From Endozoicomonas_A sp049275935 (GTDB lineage: Bacteria > Pseudomonadota > Gammaproteobacteria > Pseudomonadales > Endozoicomonadaceae): a stretch of DNA of 64,000 bases. A program made the translations under genes and the position numbers. Each line of letters starts with the position of its first letter. Within the stretch, counting starts at the first letter, position 1. The notes under the pieces are model-generated. The model worked only from the letters and a program-made list of their open reading frames with translations. It was not told the DNA's origin and searched no databases. The stretch spans positions 5,208,001-5,272,000 of the forward strand of contig NZ_CP184830.1 in NCBI RefSeq assembly GCF_049275935.1, in the 5' to 3' direction. This document shows positions 1 through 9,936 of the stretch, piece after piece.

Positions 1-1362
1 GTCCAGGTCAAGCAGCTCCAGTAAGCCTTTCAGCAGAGGAAACTCCTGGCGGGCGCTTCGATCTGAAATAGCAAAGGGGATATAGCGTGGATTGTTGTGA
101 TGATCCGGCAGTCCACCAAAAACAGCCTGAATCCAGGGGCTGTATTGATCTACATCAGGCAGCATGACAACAACATCTCTGGGTGTGAGATCAGGATTTC
201 GTTCAAACAGTCTTAACAACTGGTCATGAAGAACTTCCACTTCCCTGAGCGCACTGTGGCAGTTATGGAAAACCAGAGACTGATCATCAGGGGCTATAGT
301 GACGGGACCTTCAAGAGTTCTGTCGGTCAGGTCCAGGATATCTTTCTGAATCCGGTGCAGCAGTGAATCTTCCTGACCGTCAACAAAGGCCATGATCTCG
401 GTTGCGTCCAGGTCATGCAGCTGATGCATGTAATCTCTGCCCAGCTTGCCCATGGAGGCTAACAGGGGGTTGCTTTGCTCATCAACCAGGGATTCGAACA
501 GGTCAGTCTGTTGTGAAGCGCCCTCAGCTTTATGTGCCGTCGATTGACTGACCTGTTTACTGAAGAGCCGGGTTGCCAGTTTGGCCAGGTATTTAGGGTC
601 TTTCTCGTCACCCCAATAGTATTGGCAGGGGTTGCAGACCATGAGATGGACGTCGGTTTGTTGACCCAGTGCTTTCAGGGTTTCTACAAAATGCGGGGGG
701 AGTGCGGAAATTCCGAAAACAAATAACCTGCGGGGCAGGTCTTGTTTGTGAAGAAAGTGTTTATGAGAGTCGTTCTCCAATGCGCTCAAAAAACTTTGAT
801 GCATATTGGCCCGATGCCAGTGTGACTGGCCCGCTTCCGACGTTCTTGAGACCAGTGCTCGCCAGAGCATAGGCTGCCAGAGCTGATCTCTTGCTGTCTT
901 ATCCTTTCCCTGTTCCCAGTCAGCGATCCATTCCGGTCGATAGACCAGATATTGGTCAAAAATATCCGCTACCTTGCCTGCCAGCTGGTAACACCGCACG
1001 GTGTCGCTATCATCGGCCAGATAGTGCCTGAGAGGCTTGAAGGCCTCTTCTTCCAGCATGTCGGGCAGCAATGACATCAGCTTCCAGGTCATGGCTTCCT
1101 TATTGAAGGCTGAACGTCCCGGGACATCCGGTAACACCTTGACGAACATGTCCCAGAGAAAACTGGCTGGCAACGGAAAATTGAGAGATGCCGCGATGCC
1201 CATGGATTGAGCCAGCTCCTGCCGAAGCCACTGGGCCATGCCGGGGCTCTGAACAAGAATCTGTTCGTCTTCCAGTGGGTTGGGAAGAGGATCCCGCTGT
1301 ATCAGATCAATCAGCAGGTCTTTAAGCAGGTCAAGCTGGTTAGAGTGATAAATAGTGAACAC
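1..1362 (-). CDS. recC: RecC, exodeoxyribonuclease V gamma subunit (5' part, runs off the left edge)
   Basis: The minus strand is open from a GTG at 1362 to base 1 (454 codons), so only the N-terminal ~40% of the protein is present. The protein begins MFTIYHSNQLDLL, closely matching the MLRVYHSNRLD start of E. coli RecC. It continues with family-typical stretches such as SPGMAQWLRQELA, LPASFLWDMF, VFGISALPP and CNPCQYYWGD. RecC is the Chi-recognition and scaffolding subunit of RecBCD, which processes DNA double-strand ends in the cytoplasm. An in-frame TAG lies just upstream of the GTG, and no ATG gives a better start. recB and recD would be expected beyond the left edge but are not visible. 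Identification is firm; the GTG start is probable. Confidence 0.92.
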   Translation of the reverse strand, partial: MFTIYHSNQLDLLKDLLIDLIQRDPLPNPLEDEQILVQSPGMAQWLRQELAQSMGIAASLNFPLPASFLWDMFVKVLPDVPGRSAFNKEAMTWKLMSLLPDMLEEEAFKPLRHYLADDSDTVRCYQLAGKVADIFDQYLVYRPEWIADWEQGKDKTARDQLWQPMLWRALVSRTSEAGQSHWHRANMHQSFLSALENDSHKHFLHKQDLPRRLFVFGISALPPHFVETLKALGQQTDVHLMVCNPCQYYWGDEKDPKYLAKLATRLFSKQVSQSTAHKAEGASQQTDLFESLVDEQSNPLLASMGKLGRDYMHQLHDLDATEIMAFVDGQEDSLLHRIQKDILDLTDRTLEGPVTIAPDDQSLVFHNCHSALREVEVLHDQLLRLFERNPDLTPRDVVVMLPDVDQYSPWIQAVFGGLPDHHNNPRYIPFAISDRSARQEFPLLKGLLELLDLD

Positions 1363-1505
1363 GAAAGGAAAATCAGCCTGTATCTATGAAGGTTCTAACT
1401 CTTCATGTTCTGGTGGGTTATGTCAACACAAATGGAGGAGTACCAAGACTTTAAGTTAAAAAACAATGCTTTCAGGCAGTAATCACAATCTGCCTGTGTT
1501 CCTGA

Positions 1506-1790
1506 TCAGGCTCTGCCATGTCTGTGCAGGGCATTCATAAGGTTCTTGTGCTTCTTTTTCTTCCTTTCCGGGTTGCTGCTTTTTCCGGTGTATTGGCTGG
1601 CAATTTCCTTTTCAGCGGTTTTCAGGCTGGCTTCATCAGGCTTGATTCTTTGCAGGTAGCGTCTGCCTGCGCCTTCCTGGATGTTTAGCTTTCCTCGCAG
1701 GGCGGCCATTTTGTCCATCAGGTTTTGGGCCTCAAGAATGCAGTTTTTACTCTCATCAAGACTCTGTTGGGATCGTTTTTCAATATCCAT
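1506..1790 (-). CDS. Small charged hypothetical protein (94 aa)
   Basis: This is a 94-aa ORF beginning MDIEKRSQQSLDESKN. The first two thirds are rich in Glu, Lys, Gln and Leu and look like one or two amphipathic helices, possibly a coiled coil. The C-terminus is strongly basic (NPERKKKKHKNLMNALHRHGRA). No signal peptide or membrane segment is visible. It stands alone between recC and the divergent hybrid kinase gene; a GGATGA-like sequence before the ATG is only a weak ribosome site. I do not recognise the family. The basic tail would suit nucleic-acid or ribosome contact, but that is a guess. Confidence 0.55.
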   Translation of the reverse strand: MDIEKRSQQSLDESKNCILEAQNLMDKMAALRGKLNIQEGAGRRYLQRIKPDEASLKTAEKEIASQYTGKSSNPERKKKKHKNLMNALHRHGRA

Positions 1791-1927
1791 GATTCATCCG
1801 GAATGGGTATACCTCTATTTATTCTAGGTTCTTGTCTGTGAAATTGCGTACTTCTCTCAGTGGCATAGCCGTTGATTACAGGTAAAATGTTCGTGCCAAG
1901 TCCTATATAGACCCAGAACGAGCTCTT

Positions 1928-4900
1928 ATGTCATACGCTCTAAAAAGCCTTGAGCGTGAAAACAGTCCTGAACCGTTGGTTAGTCTGGAAGCCTTCGGTG
2001 AAGAGTCTGTTTTCACTATAAAAAGAAAACGTGGCCTGATTTTTTACTTCGTTAGCCTGCTTTTTTTCTGTACTTTGTCGTTTTCAGCCTGGGCTGATGA
2101 CAGCAGGCTCAAGTCGGACTCCAGTTATTTCAAGCCTCTTAAAATTGCTTATACGCAAGACTCTCTGCCCTGGGCTTTCACCAATGATGCCGGTGAACCG
2201 GACGGTCTGATACTCGACCTCTGGCGGGAGTGGTCTGAACAGGTTGGCGTGCCCGTCAAGTTCTATCCCATGGCTCGACAACAGGCGATCGATCTACTTA
2301 AAAATAATGAAATTGATGTCATTGCTCTGCTTGGGTCGGCAGATGAAGTCACCGAAATAGGTGTTATGACCCGCGAGATCTTCCAGAGTCGCAGGGCTTT
2401 GTTTATCCGCAACGACATTACCCCAAAGCCCATTGAGGAGCTGTTGTCAGAGCATCAGGTGGCCATTCTGGACAATGACTATCTGAAAGACAAGATCATT
2501 AAGCGGTTTCCTGACGTCCGTCTGAAAGAGTATGACAATCAGCATTTAATGATTGACGACATTGCTGCCAGGAAGGTGACGCTGTTTGCCGGTAATGCAG
2601 ATGTATTGGGGTATTATCTGGAAAGCCGGGGGGTCAGCTCCGAATACTCGCCTTATGCATCGCCTTTGAATACTTCTGTTTCACTTCTGGCCGGGATTAA
2701 TAAAAAACGTTCTGCCCTGGGTTCTATCATTGAAAGCGGTATGGAAATGATACCGCAGGACCGTAAGAGTCTGGTATTCGAGAACTGGCTTGGGAATGAT
2801 AGCCAGACTTCTGGCAAACTGGTTATTGCTCTGGAATCAGCCTCGTCGCCGCTGTCTTTTGTGAATGCGCTGGGTAAACCGGCAGGTATGTATGTAGACA
2901 TCTGGCGAAAGTGGTCAGAAAAAACTTCTACGCCTGTTCGCTTTAGAATGGGAGAACAAAAAGAGATCATTCGGGCACTGAAGAGTGGCAAGGTAGATGT
3001 TCTCGGGAGCATTTCGCCCTCCCGGGCTCGCAGTGAGTGGATGCGTATGTCCAATCCATTCTATGGCATCAATTCACGAATTTACTATCGCAGTAACCAG
3101 ACTCTCAATGATCTTGGGCCTGATCTGGAAGGCAGAAGGCTGGGCGTTGTCACAGACTCCAGTCATGAAGAATTTGTCGACAAGTGGCTTCCGGGGGTTA
3201 TAGTGGTAACCCGTGATAATGTCATTGAGCTGATCCAGAGTCTGTTTAAAGGTGATATTGATGCGCTCCTGGCTGAGCCTGTGGTGGTTGAGTCTGCCTT
3301 GGGCGCTATGGGGCTGATCGGTGAACTCAAAAGTGGCAAATACTTCAATATGAATGAGGCGATTGCTGCCGGGGTAGCCGCCGATAGAACAGATGATCTG
3401 ATTACTCTGGTCAACACTGGGCTGGGAGATATCTCGCCAGAAGAATACCGTAAGATTGAAGAGCGCTGGATTGTTAACAGTGATAACCGGTATTTTGGCA
3501 AGGGCGTTACCAATGTCAACCTGACCGAAGCGGAGCGTCGCTGGCTGGACAGGAATCGTATTATCCAGATTGATGTGCAGGCGGATCATCCTCCGTTCCT
3601 TTTTCAGGACGAAGAAGGGAATTATCAAGGCATAGCCGTTGATTATATTCGTCTTCTTGAAGATCGTCTGGGTTTAACATTCCGTCTTAACCCCTCCAAG
3701 GTCTGGACCGAATCTCTAGGTCGTGCCTATCGTCACGAAACCGATGTGCTCGGCATGGCACAGAAGACAGACGAGCGCAGTCGTTATCTGGACTTCACCA
3801 GCCCGTTGTTTAAGGTGCCTTCCGTGATTCTGGCCAGAACCTCGGATAAAACCATTGAAAATATTCGGGATCTGAGAGGACACGATGTGGGTTATGTGCC
3901 TGGCAGTGCTTCTCTTGATTATTTCAGAGCGAAAAATTCCGGTATTAATTTCAAGCCGGTGGCCAGTCTCAGTGGAGGTATCAGTCGGGTTTCCAGCGGT
4001 GCTCTGGATGCGGTGATTGCCGACATTGCAGCTTCCAGTTTTGAGCTTGATCGACTCAAAGTCACCAATCTTCGCGTGGTGGGTGAGGCAGGTTTTGAAT
4101 ATGAATATGCTCTTGGTAGTCGCAATGACTGGCCCATGCTGGGTTCCATTCTACAGAAAGCGGTTGACAGTTTGACTGAGGCAGAGAAGTCGCAGATTAA
4201 CAGTCGCTGGGTCTCTATTACTGAGCTGAGGTGGCAGCCTAACAAGGAACTGTTTATCGGGCTGTTACTGATTTTTGTGACGCTGATTCTCATTATTTAT
4301 TGGAACCGAAGGCTGACTCTGGAAATCGGTGAAAGGGAGCGTGCCGAAGAAGAGTTGAAAGCCCGTTCAGATCTGGACCGCCTGCTCAGTGATATTTCCA
4401 GAAAGTTCATTAACAAACCGCTTGAAGAGGCCGTTCAGTACTTCCTTCGCAAATTGGCTGTCTTTATGAGTTACGACATAGCTCTGGTTTATTCGAGAAC
4501 GGATGGACATGCAGCCATTGAACATTTCTGGTCCGACAGAAAATTTCTGAAAATGGCTGACCTGAATGAGTTGCTCCGGGGTGCTCTCAGTCAGGGAAGC
4601 CAGCCATCTGAAGATGGTATAGCAACAATGAAATTGAGTGTTGATAGTGAACAGTTGGCCAAAAGCGAATCTTTGAGAAGCATCAGTAAGGACGGAGTGG
4701 TAGCAGGGATTCATGTGGCCATGAGGCTATTCGCTGAAGAGATAGGTGGGGTCATTTTTCTCAATCGCCAGACCGAAGACGAACTGTTGAGTGATGAAGT
4801 GGATCTCCTGCGCAGGGCCAGTGAACTGGTGGCTGTTGCGCGTTCAAGACAACTCTCCGAAGATGCCCTGAGGTCGAGTGAAGAGCGCTATCAGCTGGCG

Positions 4901-7840
4901 ATGGATGCTGCTTCCGATGGTCTCTGGGACTGGGATGTCGCTAATGAACGTATCTATTTCAGTCCCCGATATCAAAGTATGCTCGGCTATGAGGCCGGAG
5001 AGCTGATAAATACCCCAGGGGGCTGGCGTCGGCTGATCCACTCAGATGACAAGATTGCAACCGTAGATTTCTTTAACGACCAGTTTGCTCACTCGGATAA
5101 AGCCTTCGTCTATGAATACCGGATCAGACGCAAGGATGGCAGTTTCGCTACGGTCAGGAACAAAGGTAAGGTTGTTTTCCGGGATAGTCGTGGTCATCCA
5201 TTGCGAGCAGTGGGCACCATGGTGGATATTACCGAGCAGAAAGAACGTGAGCGTGAACTCTCAATGGCCCGTTTCACGCTGGATCGGGCTGCTGACTTCA
5301 TTCACTGGTTCCGCCATGATGGCAGCCATAAATATGTGAATGAGTCTTCTTGCCGCGCCCTGGGCTATACCACCGCACAGGTGATGGAACTCAGCATCAT
5401 GGATATCAATCCTGCGGTGACGGAAACTTCCTGGGAGCGCCTCTGGGATCAGCTGACCATGCGCAAGGCAATGACTTATGAGACCCTGCGCAAAACCCAT
5501 GATGGCAGGGTTTTCCCGGTTGAAGTGACGGCGAACTATATGGAGTACGAAGGCGAAGGTTATCTCTCTGCTACCGGGCGTGACATCACCGACCGCAAGC
5601 ACGCTGAAGAAACGCTTCATAAAGCCAAAGAAGCCGCAGATCAGGCTAACCAGGCGAAAAGTAACTTCCTGGCCAATATGAGCCATGAAATCCGTACGCC
5701 AATGAATGCCATTATTGGCCTGAGCCACCTGGTGTTGCAAACAGATATGTCTGACAAGCAGCAGGATTATGTCACCAAGATCCAGTCCTCTGCCCATGCT
5801 CTGCTAGGCATTATTAATGACATCCTTGATTTTTCCAGAATTGAAGCCGGAAAGCTCAATATGGAGACCATTGACTTTAATCTGGAGGATGTTTTTGACA
5901 ATGTTTATGACATTACCAACGTAAGGGCAGAAGAGAAGGGTATTGAACTTGGCTACGATATTGCGCCGGATGTTCCGGACCACCTCCGGGGTGATCCTCT
6001 GCGTCTTGGACAGGTATTGATTAACCTGATTCACAATGCTGTGAAATTTACCCACGTTGGGGCTGTCAGAATTTCAGTAAGACTACTGTCGCTTAATTCA
6101 AAAACTGCCAGAATCTGTTTTGAAGTACAGGATACCGGTATCGGTATCAGTCCTGAACATCAGGCCCGACTGTTTGAGTCTTTCTCTCAGGTTGATGGCT
6201 CCACTACCCGTAAATTTGGGGGTACGGGTCTCGGTCTGGCCATCTGTCGAAGTCTGGTCAATATGATGAATGGTGATATTGAGGTGGAGTCCGAAATTGA
6301 TCGGGGCAGTACCTTCAGATTTGATGTTGAGCTGGGTCTGGGTGTACCGATTGGGCTTAATGATCAGGCGCTGGTCGGCACACGAGTGCTGGTCGTCGAT
6401 GACACTGATGAGGCCCGGAAGATACTGGTTAGTCAGCTCAACAGTTTTGGCTGTGAAACTCTGGAAGCCTGTGACAGTTCAACGGCTCTGAATATCCTGA
6501 GAGAGCACAATCTTGACTCGAATAATCCGGTTACTGTGACTCTGTTGGACTGGCGAATGCCAGATACCGATGGCATTGAGCTGGCAGAGCAGATCAGAGC
6601 GATGAATCTCGACTCTGCACCCGTATTGATCATGGTTTCAGCTTACGGTCGTGAAGAGGTCATGATCAGGGCTTCTGGCAGGGTAGACGCTTTCCTGATC
6701 AAGCCTGCCAGCAGCTCTGTGTTGATAGAAACCATTCTTCGCACCCTTGATTATAAAAGCTCGGGTGGCGGCCGCAAGGGTATCGACAGCAGTGCCGGCA
6801 AGCAGACGTTCAATGGTGATATTCTGCTGGTGGAAGATAATGAGATTAACCAGCAGGTAGCCCGTGAGCTGCTCGAAGGTATGGGGCTGAAGGTGACCCT
6901 GGCAGATAATGGTCAGGAGGCTGTAGATATTCTTGAATCCAAAGCTTTTGACCTGGTCTTTATGGATATTCAGATGCCCCTGATGGATGGTTATCAGGCA
7001 ACCAGAGTCATACGACGAAATTCAGGTGATAAAAATTTGCCGATTGTTGCCATGACGGCCCATGCTATGACCGGTGACCGTGAGCGTTGCCTGCAGATGG
7101 GGATGAATGATCATATTTCCAAACCTTTGAATCCTGCTGAGTTGCAGGAAATGGTAGGTCGCTGGCTTCAGGTGCCTGAACGAGGAAAGTCATCCAGCCT
7201 CGCTGCAAAGGATGCATCAGAGCAAAAAGCGTTTGCAGAAGATCTTGAGAAACTGGAAGGCATTCATCTCCACAATGGTCTGAACCGGGTTAGAGGAAAT
7301 GTCGATTTATACCGGCAGTTGCTAGTGAACTTTTATCTGGATCAGAGAGAAGACTTGCAAAAGCTCTTGAATTGTCTGGATAAACGGGATTGGCAGGGTG
7401 CCCGTTTTATTGTTCATGGCATTAAGGGGGCTGGAGGCAGCCTTGGGGCAGAACAGTTGCATATTACTGCGGCTCGTTTGGAGGCAGCCTTGAGAAACCG
7501 GGATGAATTGCCTTCAAAAGCGTTGATTGAAAGTTTTGAGCATGCCTTTAACAAAGTGATGGAGAGTCTTAAGCAGCTGGTCGAGAACGGCCCGGAAGAA
7601 GAAGTGATAGGCGAAGGGATGGTTGAGGTTGAACGCTTGTCCTTTCTGATGAGTTCCATGATCACTCAACTTCAGGAAGGCGATGTTTCTGCATCAGAGT
7701 CTCTGTCTGAACTGGTTGGCGGACTGAACGGTAAGGTTGACAAACAGAAACTGGACAGACTGCAGAAAAGCATCAGAGTCTATGATTTTGAAGTAGCTGA
7801 GCAGATTCTTGAGGATTTTCAGTCAGAAATCGAGCATTAA
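1928..7840 (+). CDS. BvgS/EvgS-type hybrid sensor histidine kinase, 1970 aa, with three periplasmic SBP domains
   Basis: This is an inner-membrane multi-step phosphorelay sensor. In order: an N-terminal hydrophobic segment (~residues 35-55, ending in SFSAWA); three tandem periplasmic solute-binding (SBP_bac_3) domains (~68-290, 295-515, 540-770); a membrane helix (~774-793); a GAF-like domain (~813-980); two PAS/PAC domains (~983-1105 and 1112-1235); HisKA with the phospho-acceptor in NMSHEIRTPMN at His1253; an HATPase domain with DTGIGI and GGTGLGLAI; two receiver domains with Asp1541 (LLDWRMPD) and Asp1680 (VFMDIQMP); and an Hpt domain with His1830 (VHGIKGAGG). All phosphotransfer residues are present, so it should be active. 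Two SBP domains are usual for BvgS, and three is unusual. No response regulator is adjacent, so the final partner is encoded elsewhere. The ligand is unknown. Confidence 0.93.
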   Translation: MSYALKSLERENSPEPLVSLEAFGEESVFTIKRKRGLIFYFVSLLFFCTLSFSAWADDSRLKSDSSYFKPLKIAYTQDSLPWAFTNDAGEPDGLILDLWREWSEQVGVPVKFYPMARQQAIDLLKNNEIDVIALLGSADEVTEIGVMTREIFQSRRALFIRNDITPKPIEELLSEHQVAILDNDYLKDKIIKRFPDVRLKEYDNQHLMIDDIAARKVTLFAGNADVLGYYLESRGVSSEYSPYASPLNTSVSLLAGINKKRSALGSIIESGMEMIPQDRKSLVFENWLGNDSQTSGKLVIALESASSPLSFVNALGKPAGMYVDIWRKWSEKTSTPVRFRMGEQKEIIRALKSGKVDVLGSISPSRARSEWMRMSNPFYGINSRIYYRSNQTLNDLGPDLEGRRLGVVTDSSHEEFVDKWLPGVIVVTRDNVIELIQSLFKGDIDALLAEPVVVESALGAMGLIGELKSGKYFNMNEAIAAGVAADRTDDLITLVNTGLGDISPEEYRKIEERWIVNSDNRYFGKGVTNVNLTEAERRWLDRNRIIQIDVQADHPPFLFQDEEGNYQGIAVDYIRLLEDRLGLTFRLNPSKVWTESLGRAYRHETDVLGMAQKTDERSRYLDFTSPLFKVPSVILARTSDKTIENIRDLRGHDVGYVPGSASLDYFRAKNSGINFKPVASLSGGISRVSSGALDAVIADIAASSFELDRLKVTNLRVVGEAGFEYEYALGSRNDWPMLGSILQKAVDSLTEAEKSQINSRWVSITELRWQPNKELFIGLLLIFVTLILIIYWNRRLTLEIGERERAEEELKARSDLDRLLSDISRKFINKPLEEAVQYFLRKLAVFMSYDIALVYSRTDGHAAIEHFWSDRKFLKMADLNELLRGALSQGSQPSEDGIATMKLSVDSEQLAKSESLRSISKDGVVAGIHVAMRLFAEEIGGVIFLNRQTEDELLSDEVDLLRRASELVAVARSRQLSEDALRSSEERYQLAMDAASDGLWDWDVANERIYFSPRYQSMLGYEAGELINTPGGWRRLIHSDDKIATVDFFNDQFAHSDKAFVYEYRIRRKDGSFATVRNKGKVVFRDSRGHPLRAVGTMVDITEQKERERELSMARFTLDRAADFIHWFRHDGSHKYVNESSCRALGYTTAQVMELSIMDINPAVTETSWERLWDQLTMRKAMTYETLRKTHDGRVFPVEVTANYMEYEGEGYLSATGRDITDRKHAEETLHKAKEAADQANQAKSNFLANMSHEIRTPMNAIIGLSHLVLQTDMSDKQQDYVTKIQSSAHALLGIINDILDFSRIEAGKLNMETIDFNLEDVFDNVYDITNVRAEEKGIELGYDIAPDVPDHLRGDPLRLGQVLINLIHNAVKFTHVGAVRISVRLLSLNSKTARICFEVQDTGIGISPEHQARLFESFSQVDGSTTRKFGGTGLGLAICRSLVNMMNGDIEVESEIDRGSTFRFDVELGLGVPIGLNDQALVGTRVLVVDDTDEARKILVSQLNSFGCETLEACDSSTALNILREHNLDSNNPVTVTLLDWRMPDTDGIELAEQIRAMNLDSAPVLIMVSAYGREEVMIRASGRVDAFLIKPASSSVLIETILRTLDYKSSGGGRKGIDSSAGKQTFNGDILLVEDNEINQQVARELLEGMGLKVTLADNGQEAVDILESKAFDLVFMDIQMPLMDGYQATRVIRRNSGDKNLPIVAMTAHAMTGDRERCLQMGMNDHISKPLNPAELQEMVGRWLQVPERGKSSSLAAKDASEQKAFAEDLEKLEGIHLHNGLNRVRGNVDLYRQLLVNFYLDQREDLQKLLNCLDKRDWQGARFIVHGIKGAGGSLGAEQLHITAARLEAALRNRDELPSKALIESFEHAFNKVMESLKQLVENGPEEEVIGEGMVEVERLSFLMSSMITQLQEGDVSASESLSELVGGLNGKVDKQKLDRLQKSIRVYDFEVAEQILEDFQSEIEH

Positions 7841-7988
7841 GAAAATGCAGCAATTCCCGACGATTGAATTTATAGTCGGTTCGTTACTTTCAAAGTGCAT
7901 TTTGTTGACGCGATATTATTGGCACAGCACCTTATAAAAGGTTCTTTGAAAAACTTCCCACAGGTGTATTCGCTTAATGATAAATGCT

Positions 7989-9209
7989 TTACTCACTTTC
8001 GCTGAGTACCTGACCGCGCAAGTGCTCAACCATATTAACCGAGTCAGGATTGAAGGCGGCCTTTAAGACCGGAATCGCTAATCCTGGCTGAGCATCACCA
8101 CAGACAAAGATATCGAACGCCGCGAAGTCCCTCTCTGGCCAGGTGTGCACACTGATATGCGACTCAGCCAGTATTGCAACGCCAGAAATGCCGCCATTGG
8201 GCTCGAAGCGATGAAGATGGATATGCAACAAGGTAGCACCTGCCTTTGCAACCGCATCACGCAGTGCTTGTTCCATCAGAGCGGGGTGATCCAGCTTTTC
8301 AGCTCCCCAAAAGTCGAGGATCAAATGCGTGCCCGCAAAGGTTATCCCATCACGGGTAATAAAGTGATCCGCCTGTTCTTCACCAGTGATGGAAGTATGG
8401 TCGTGGGTGGGCCAACGCCCATCATGCGCTATGGAAACAGCTAATTCAGCAAAAGATCCTTGAGTAACGGAAGATGTCGCTAATAAATTACCTGGTTGAT
8501 ATAGATCTGGACGTCTCAATAGACCAGGATCCCCTGATGGGTTATGTCCTGACTTTCTTCTCAATCCAATAATACATTCCGGTAACAACGGGAGAGCCGG
8601 AAGACCCAAACCCAATGTCGCCGCTAACACCTGACTGGTATGTCTTATCCAGGCCTGCTTGATAAGTTTTGAAAGGTGGAACCAGGTTTGAGTTATAGCC
8701 TGATTCAAAATAGAGAAGCCAGCACCTAAGCCTACTTTTTCCCATGTGGCTAACCTTTCCAGTCTTTGTGACTCTGCTGTTTCAATATTATTCATAAACA
8801 TAGCGCCCGTATCACCTGCATCAGGAATGAATGCGGGTGATGAACCGGGTGTTGGCACAGAAGAATCACACTTAACATCAAAACCCGCCCTGGCCCATGT
8901 GCGCACTGGGGCAAATCCTGTTCGATAAACCTTTTCAAACAGAGTCGTACAACTGTGTTGATCAGTGTCGTCTACGGATATCCAACCCCATGCCTGCTCT
9001 CTGTTTTTTAATCCAAAGGGTCCATTAACCATTTTGATATTGGAACAGTTATTACTGCCAAAAACGCCACCCATATAGTGATAGGGATCTGCTGGATGAG
9101 CTGAGTCAATGGATAGATCATTATCATGCTGATCAACGAGACTGTTACAGGTAGCATCGACAAAGCTCAGAATATTTTCTCTGGGCCATAAGTTCATGGA
9201 GAACAACAC
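7989..9209 (-). CDS. speD: S-adenosylmethionine decarboxylase (SpeD) domain, in frame with a ~260-residue unrelated N-terminal region
   Basis: The last ~140 residues are a bacterial AdoMet decarboxylase proenzyme. The core GTHLILDFWGAEKL is followed by the autocleavage motif ESHISVHTWPE, whose serine becomes the pyruvoyl cofactor, and by FDIFVCGDAQP. The enzyme makes decarboxylated AdoMet for spermidine or other aminopropyl transfer. The family is usually ~120-180 aa, so the 406-aa open frame is far too long. The first ~260 residues look like part of an exported protein (see the overlapping pseudogene). SpeD may really start inside the frame; a TTG at 8519 after GGGGAT is one candidate and would give ~176 aa. 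No speE spermidine synthase is adjacent. The SpeD assignment is firm; the start and the reality of the fusion are uncertain. Confidence 0.8.
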   Translation of the reverse strand: MLFSMNLWPRENILSFVDATCNSLVDQHDNDLSIDSAHPADPYHYMGGVFGSNNCSNIKMVNGPFGLKNREQAWGWISVDDTDQHSCTTLFEKVYRTGFAPVRTWARAGFDVKCDSSVPTPGSSPAFIPDAGDTGAMFMNNIETAESQRLERLATWEKVGLGAGFSILNQAITQTWFHLSKLIKQAWIRHTSQVLAATLGLGLPALPLLPECIIGLRRKSGHNPSGDPGLLRRPDLYQPGNLLATSSVTQGSFAELAVSIAHDGRWPTHDHTSITGEEQADHFITRDGITFAGTHLILDFWGAEKLDHPALMEQALRDAVAKAGATLLHIHLHRFEPNGGISGVAILAESHISVHTWPERDFAAFDIFVCGDAQPGLAIPVLKAAFNPDSVNMVEHLRGQVLSESE

Positions 9210-9394
9210 ACTACGGCTTTGTTGCGATCCAGGTAGTGACCCGGATCTGGGTGTGTCAGGGTCAATTCAGAACAACTTGAAACCTCTCTAACGATGGAAC
9301 TGTCCGTTGAGCCACCTGAGGGCAAAGCATGACAAGAGAGGGCATAGATTGCTGAAAATATCACGACCCCTGACCCGGATCTGGAAATGTTCAT
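8542..9394 (-). pseudogene. Probable decayed secreted-protein gene spread over three frames upstream of speD
   Basis: At 9394 a short frame opens with a good signal-peptide-like start (MNISRSGSGVVIFSAIYALS) and stops at 9194. The next ~150 codons (9209 to ~8750) are in the speD frame and look like exported, cysteine-containing sequence. From ~8745 a third frame carries polar/aromatic, beta-like sequence (GDIGFGSSGSPVVTGMYYW) and ends at 8542. Two single-base shifts would join these pieces into one ~280-residue exported protein lying just upstream of speD. I infer this from composition and continuity; I do not recognise the family. The alternative is a genuine in-frame fusion to SpeD with a GTG start at 9209. 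Confidence 0.4.
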
Positions 9395-9748
9395 AACTGC
9401 ACTCTGCCTGATTTTTAAAAGTTAAAACAAAAGCATCCGTGCCGTGACAATTCATTTTAAGGGCGCTACTCATCCTAGACCGGAAATTTCATAAATAAAG
9501 CTAAAACGTTTTCCAAAACGATATGAAATTTACATCTTTGGATTGTTTGTTTATTGCAGCCGGTAGCGCTACTTTAAAACACAGATTACCGGCTTGTGGA
9601 GGTTTCAGGACAAACGACAATGTTTTATATTATCGATGGGTTATTCGTCGGGAATAGCTCAAGGGAATGAATGCTCAGTATTCAGCTGATGGTGTTCTGA
9701 GCATCTGAAGCCAGAGGTACCTCCTGTTAATGTGCAGGTACCCTGGTT

Positions 9749-9911
9749 TAAGTACTCAACCCTACGAAATCATACTTTCTGACTCATTGTTCAGGCACTC
9801 TGACTGCGTTGCAACTCTGGTCACATAGCTTGCTATGTTCCCGTCATTGCGCCTTGCAGAGCACCTGCCCAATAAGCCAGAAATATTCGATTCCGTATGG
9901 CTGAGTACTTA
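9749..9911. repeat. 163-bp near-perfect palindrome (MITE-like hairpin element)
   Basis: The left arm begins TAAGTACTCAACCCTACGAA and the right arm ends with its near-complement CCGTATGGCTGAGTACTTA. Inner blocks also pair: TTTCTGACTCATTG with CAATAAGCCAGAAA, and ACATAGC with GCTATGT around a TT centre at 9830-9831. Almost the whole element can fold into one long stem. It lies in the 540-bp gap between the speD region and ygfZ; the rest of that gap shows no gene. It codes for nothing and resembles a miniature inverted-repeat element. No second copy was seen in this window. Confidence 0.8.
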
Positions 9912-9936
9912 GAGTTCACTGGCAGTTAGACACTTT

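Noticed and set aside
9288..9473. 61-residue minus-strand ORF upstream of the secreted-protein remnant
   Set aside because: It overlaps the signal-peptide frame, has no recognisable features, and its start lacks a ribosome site.
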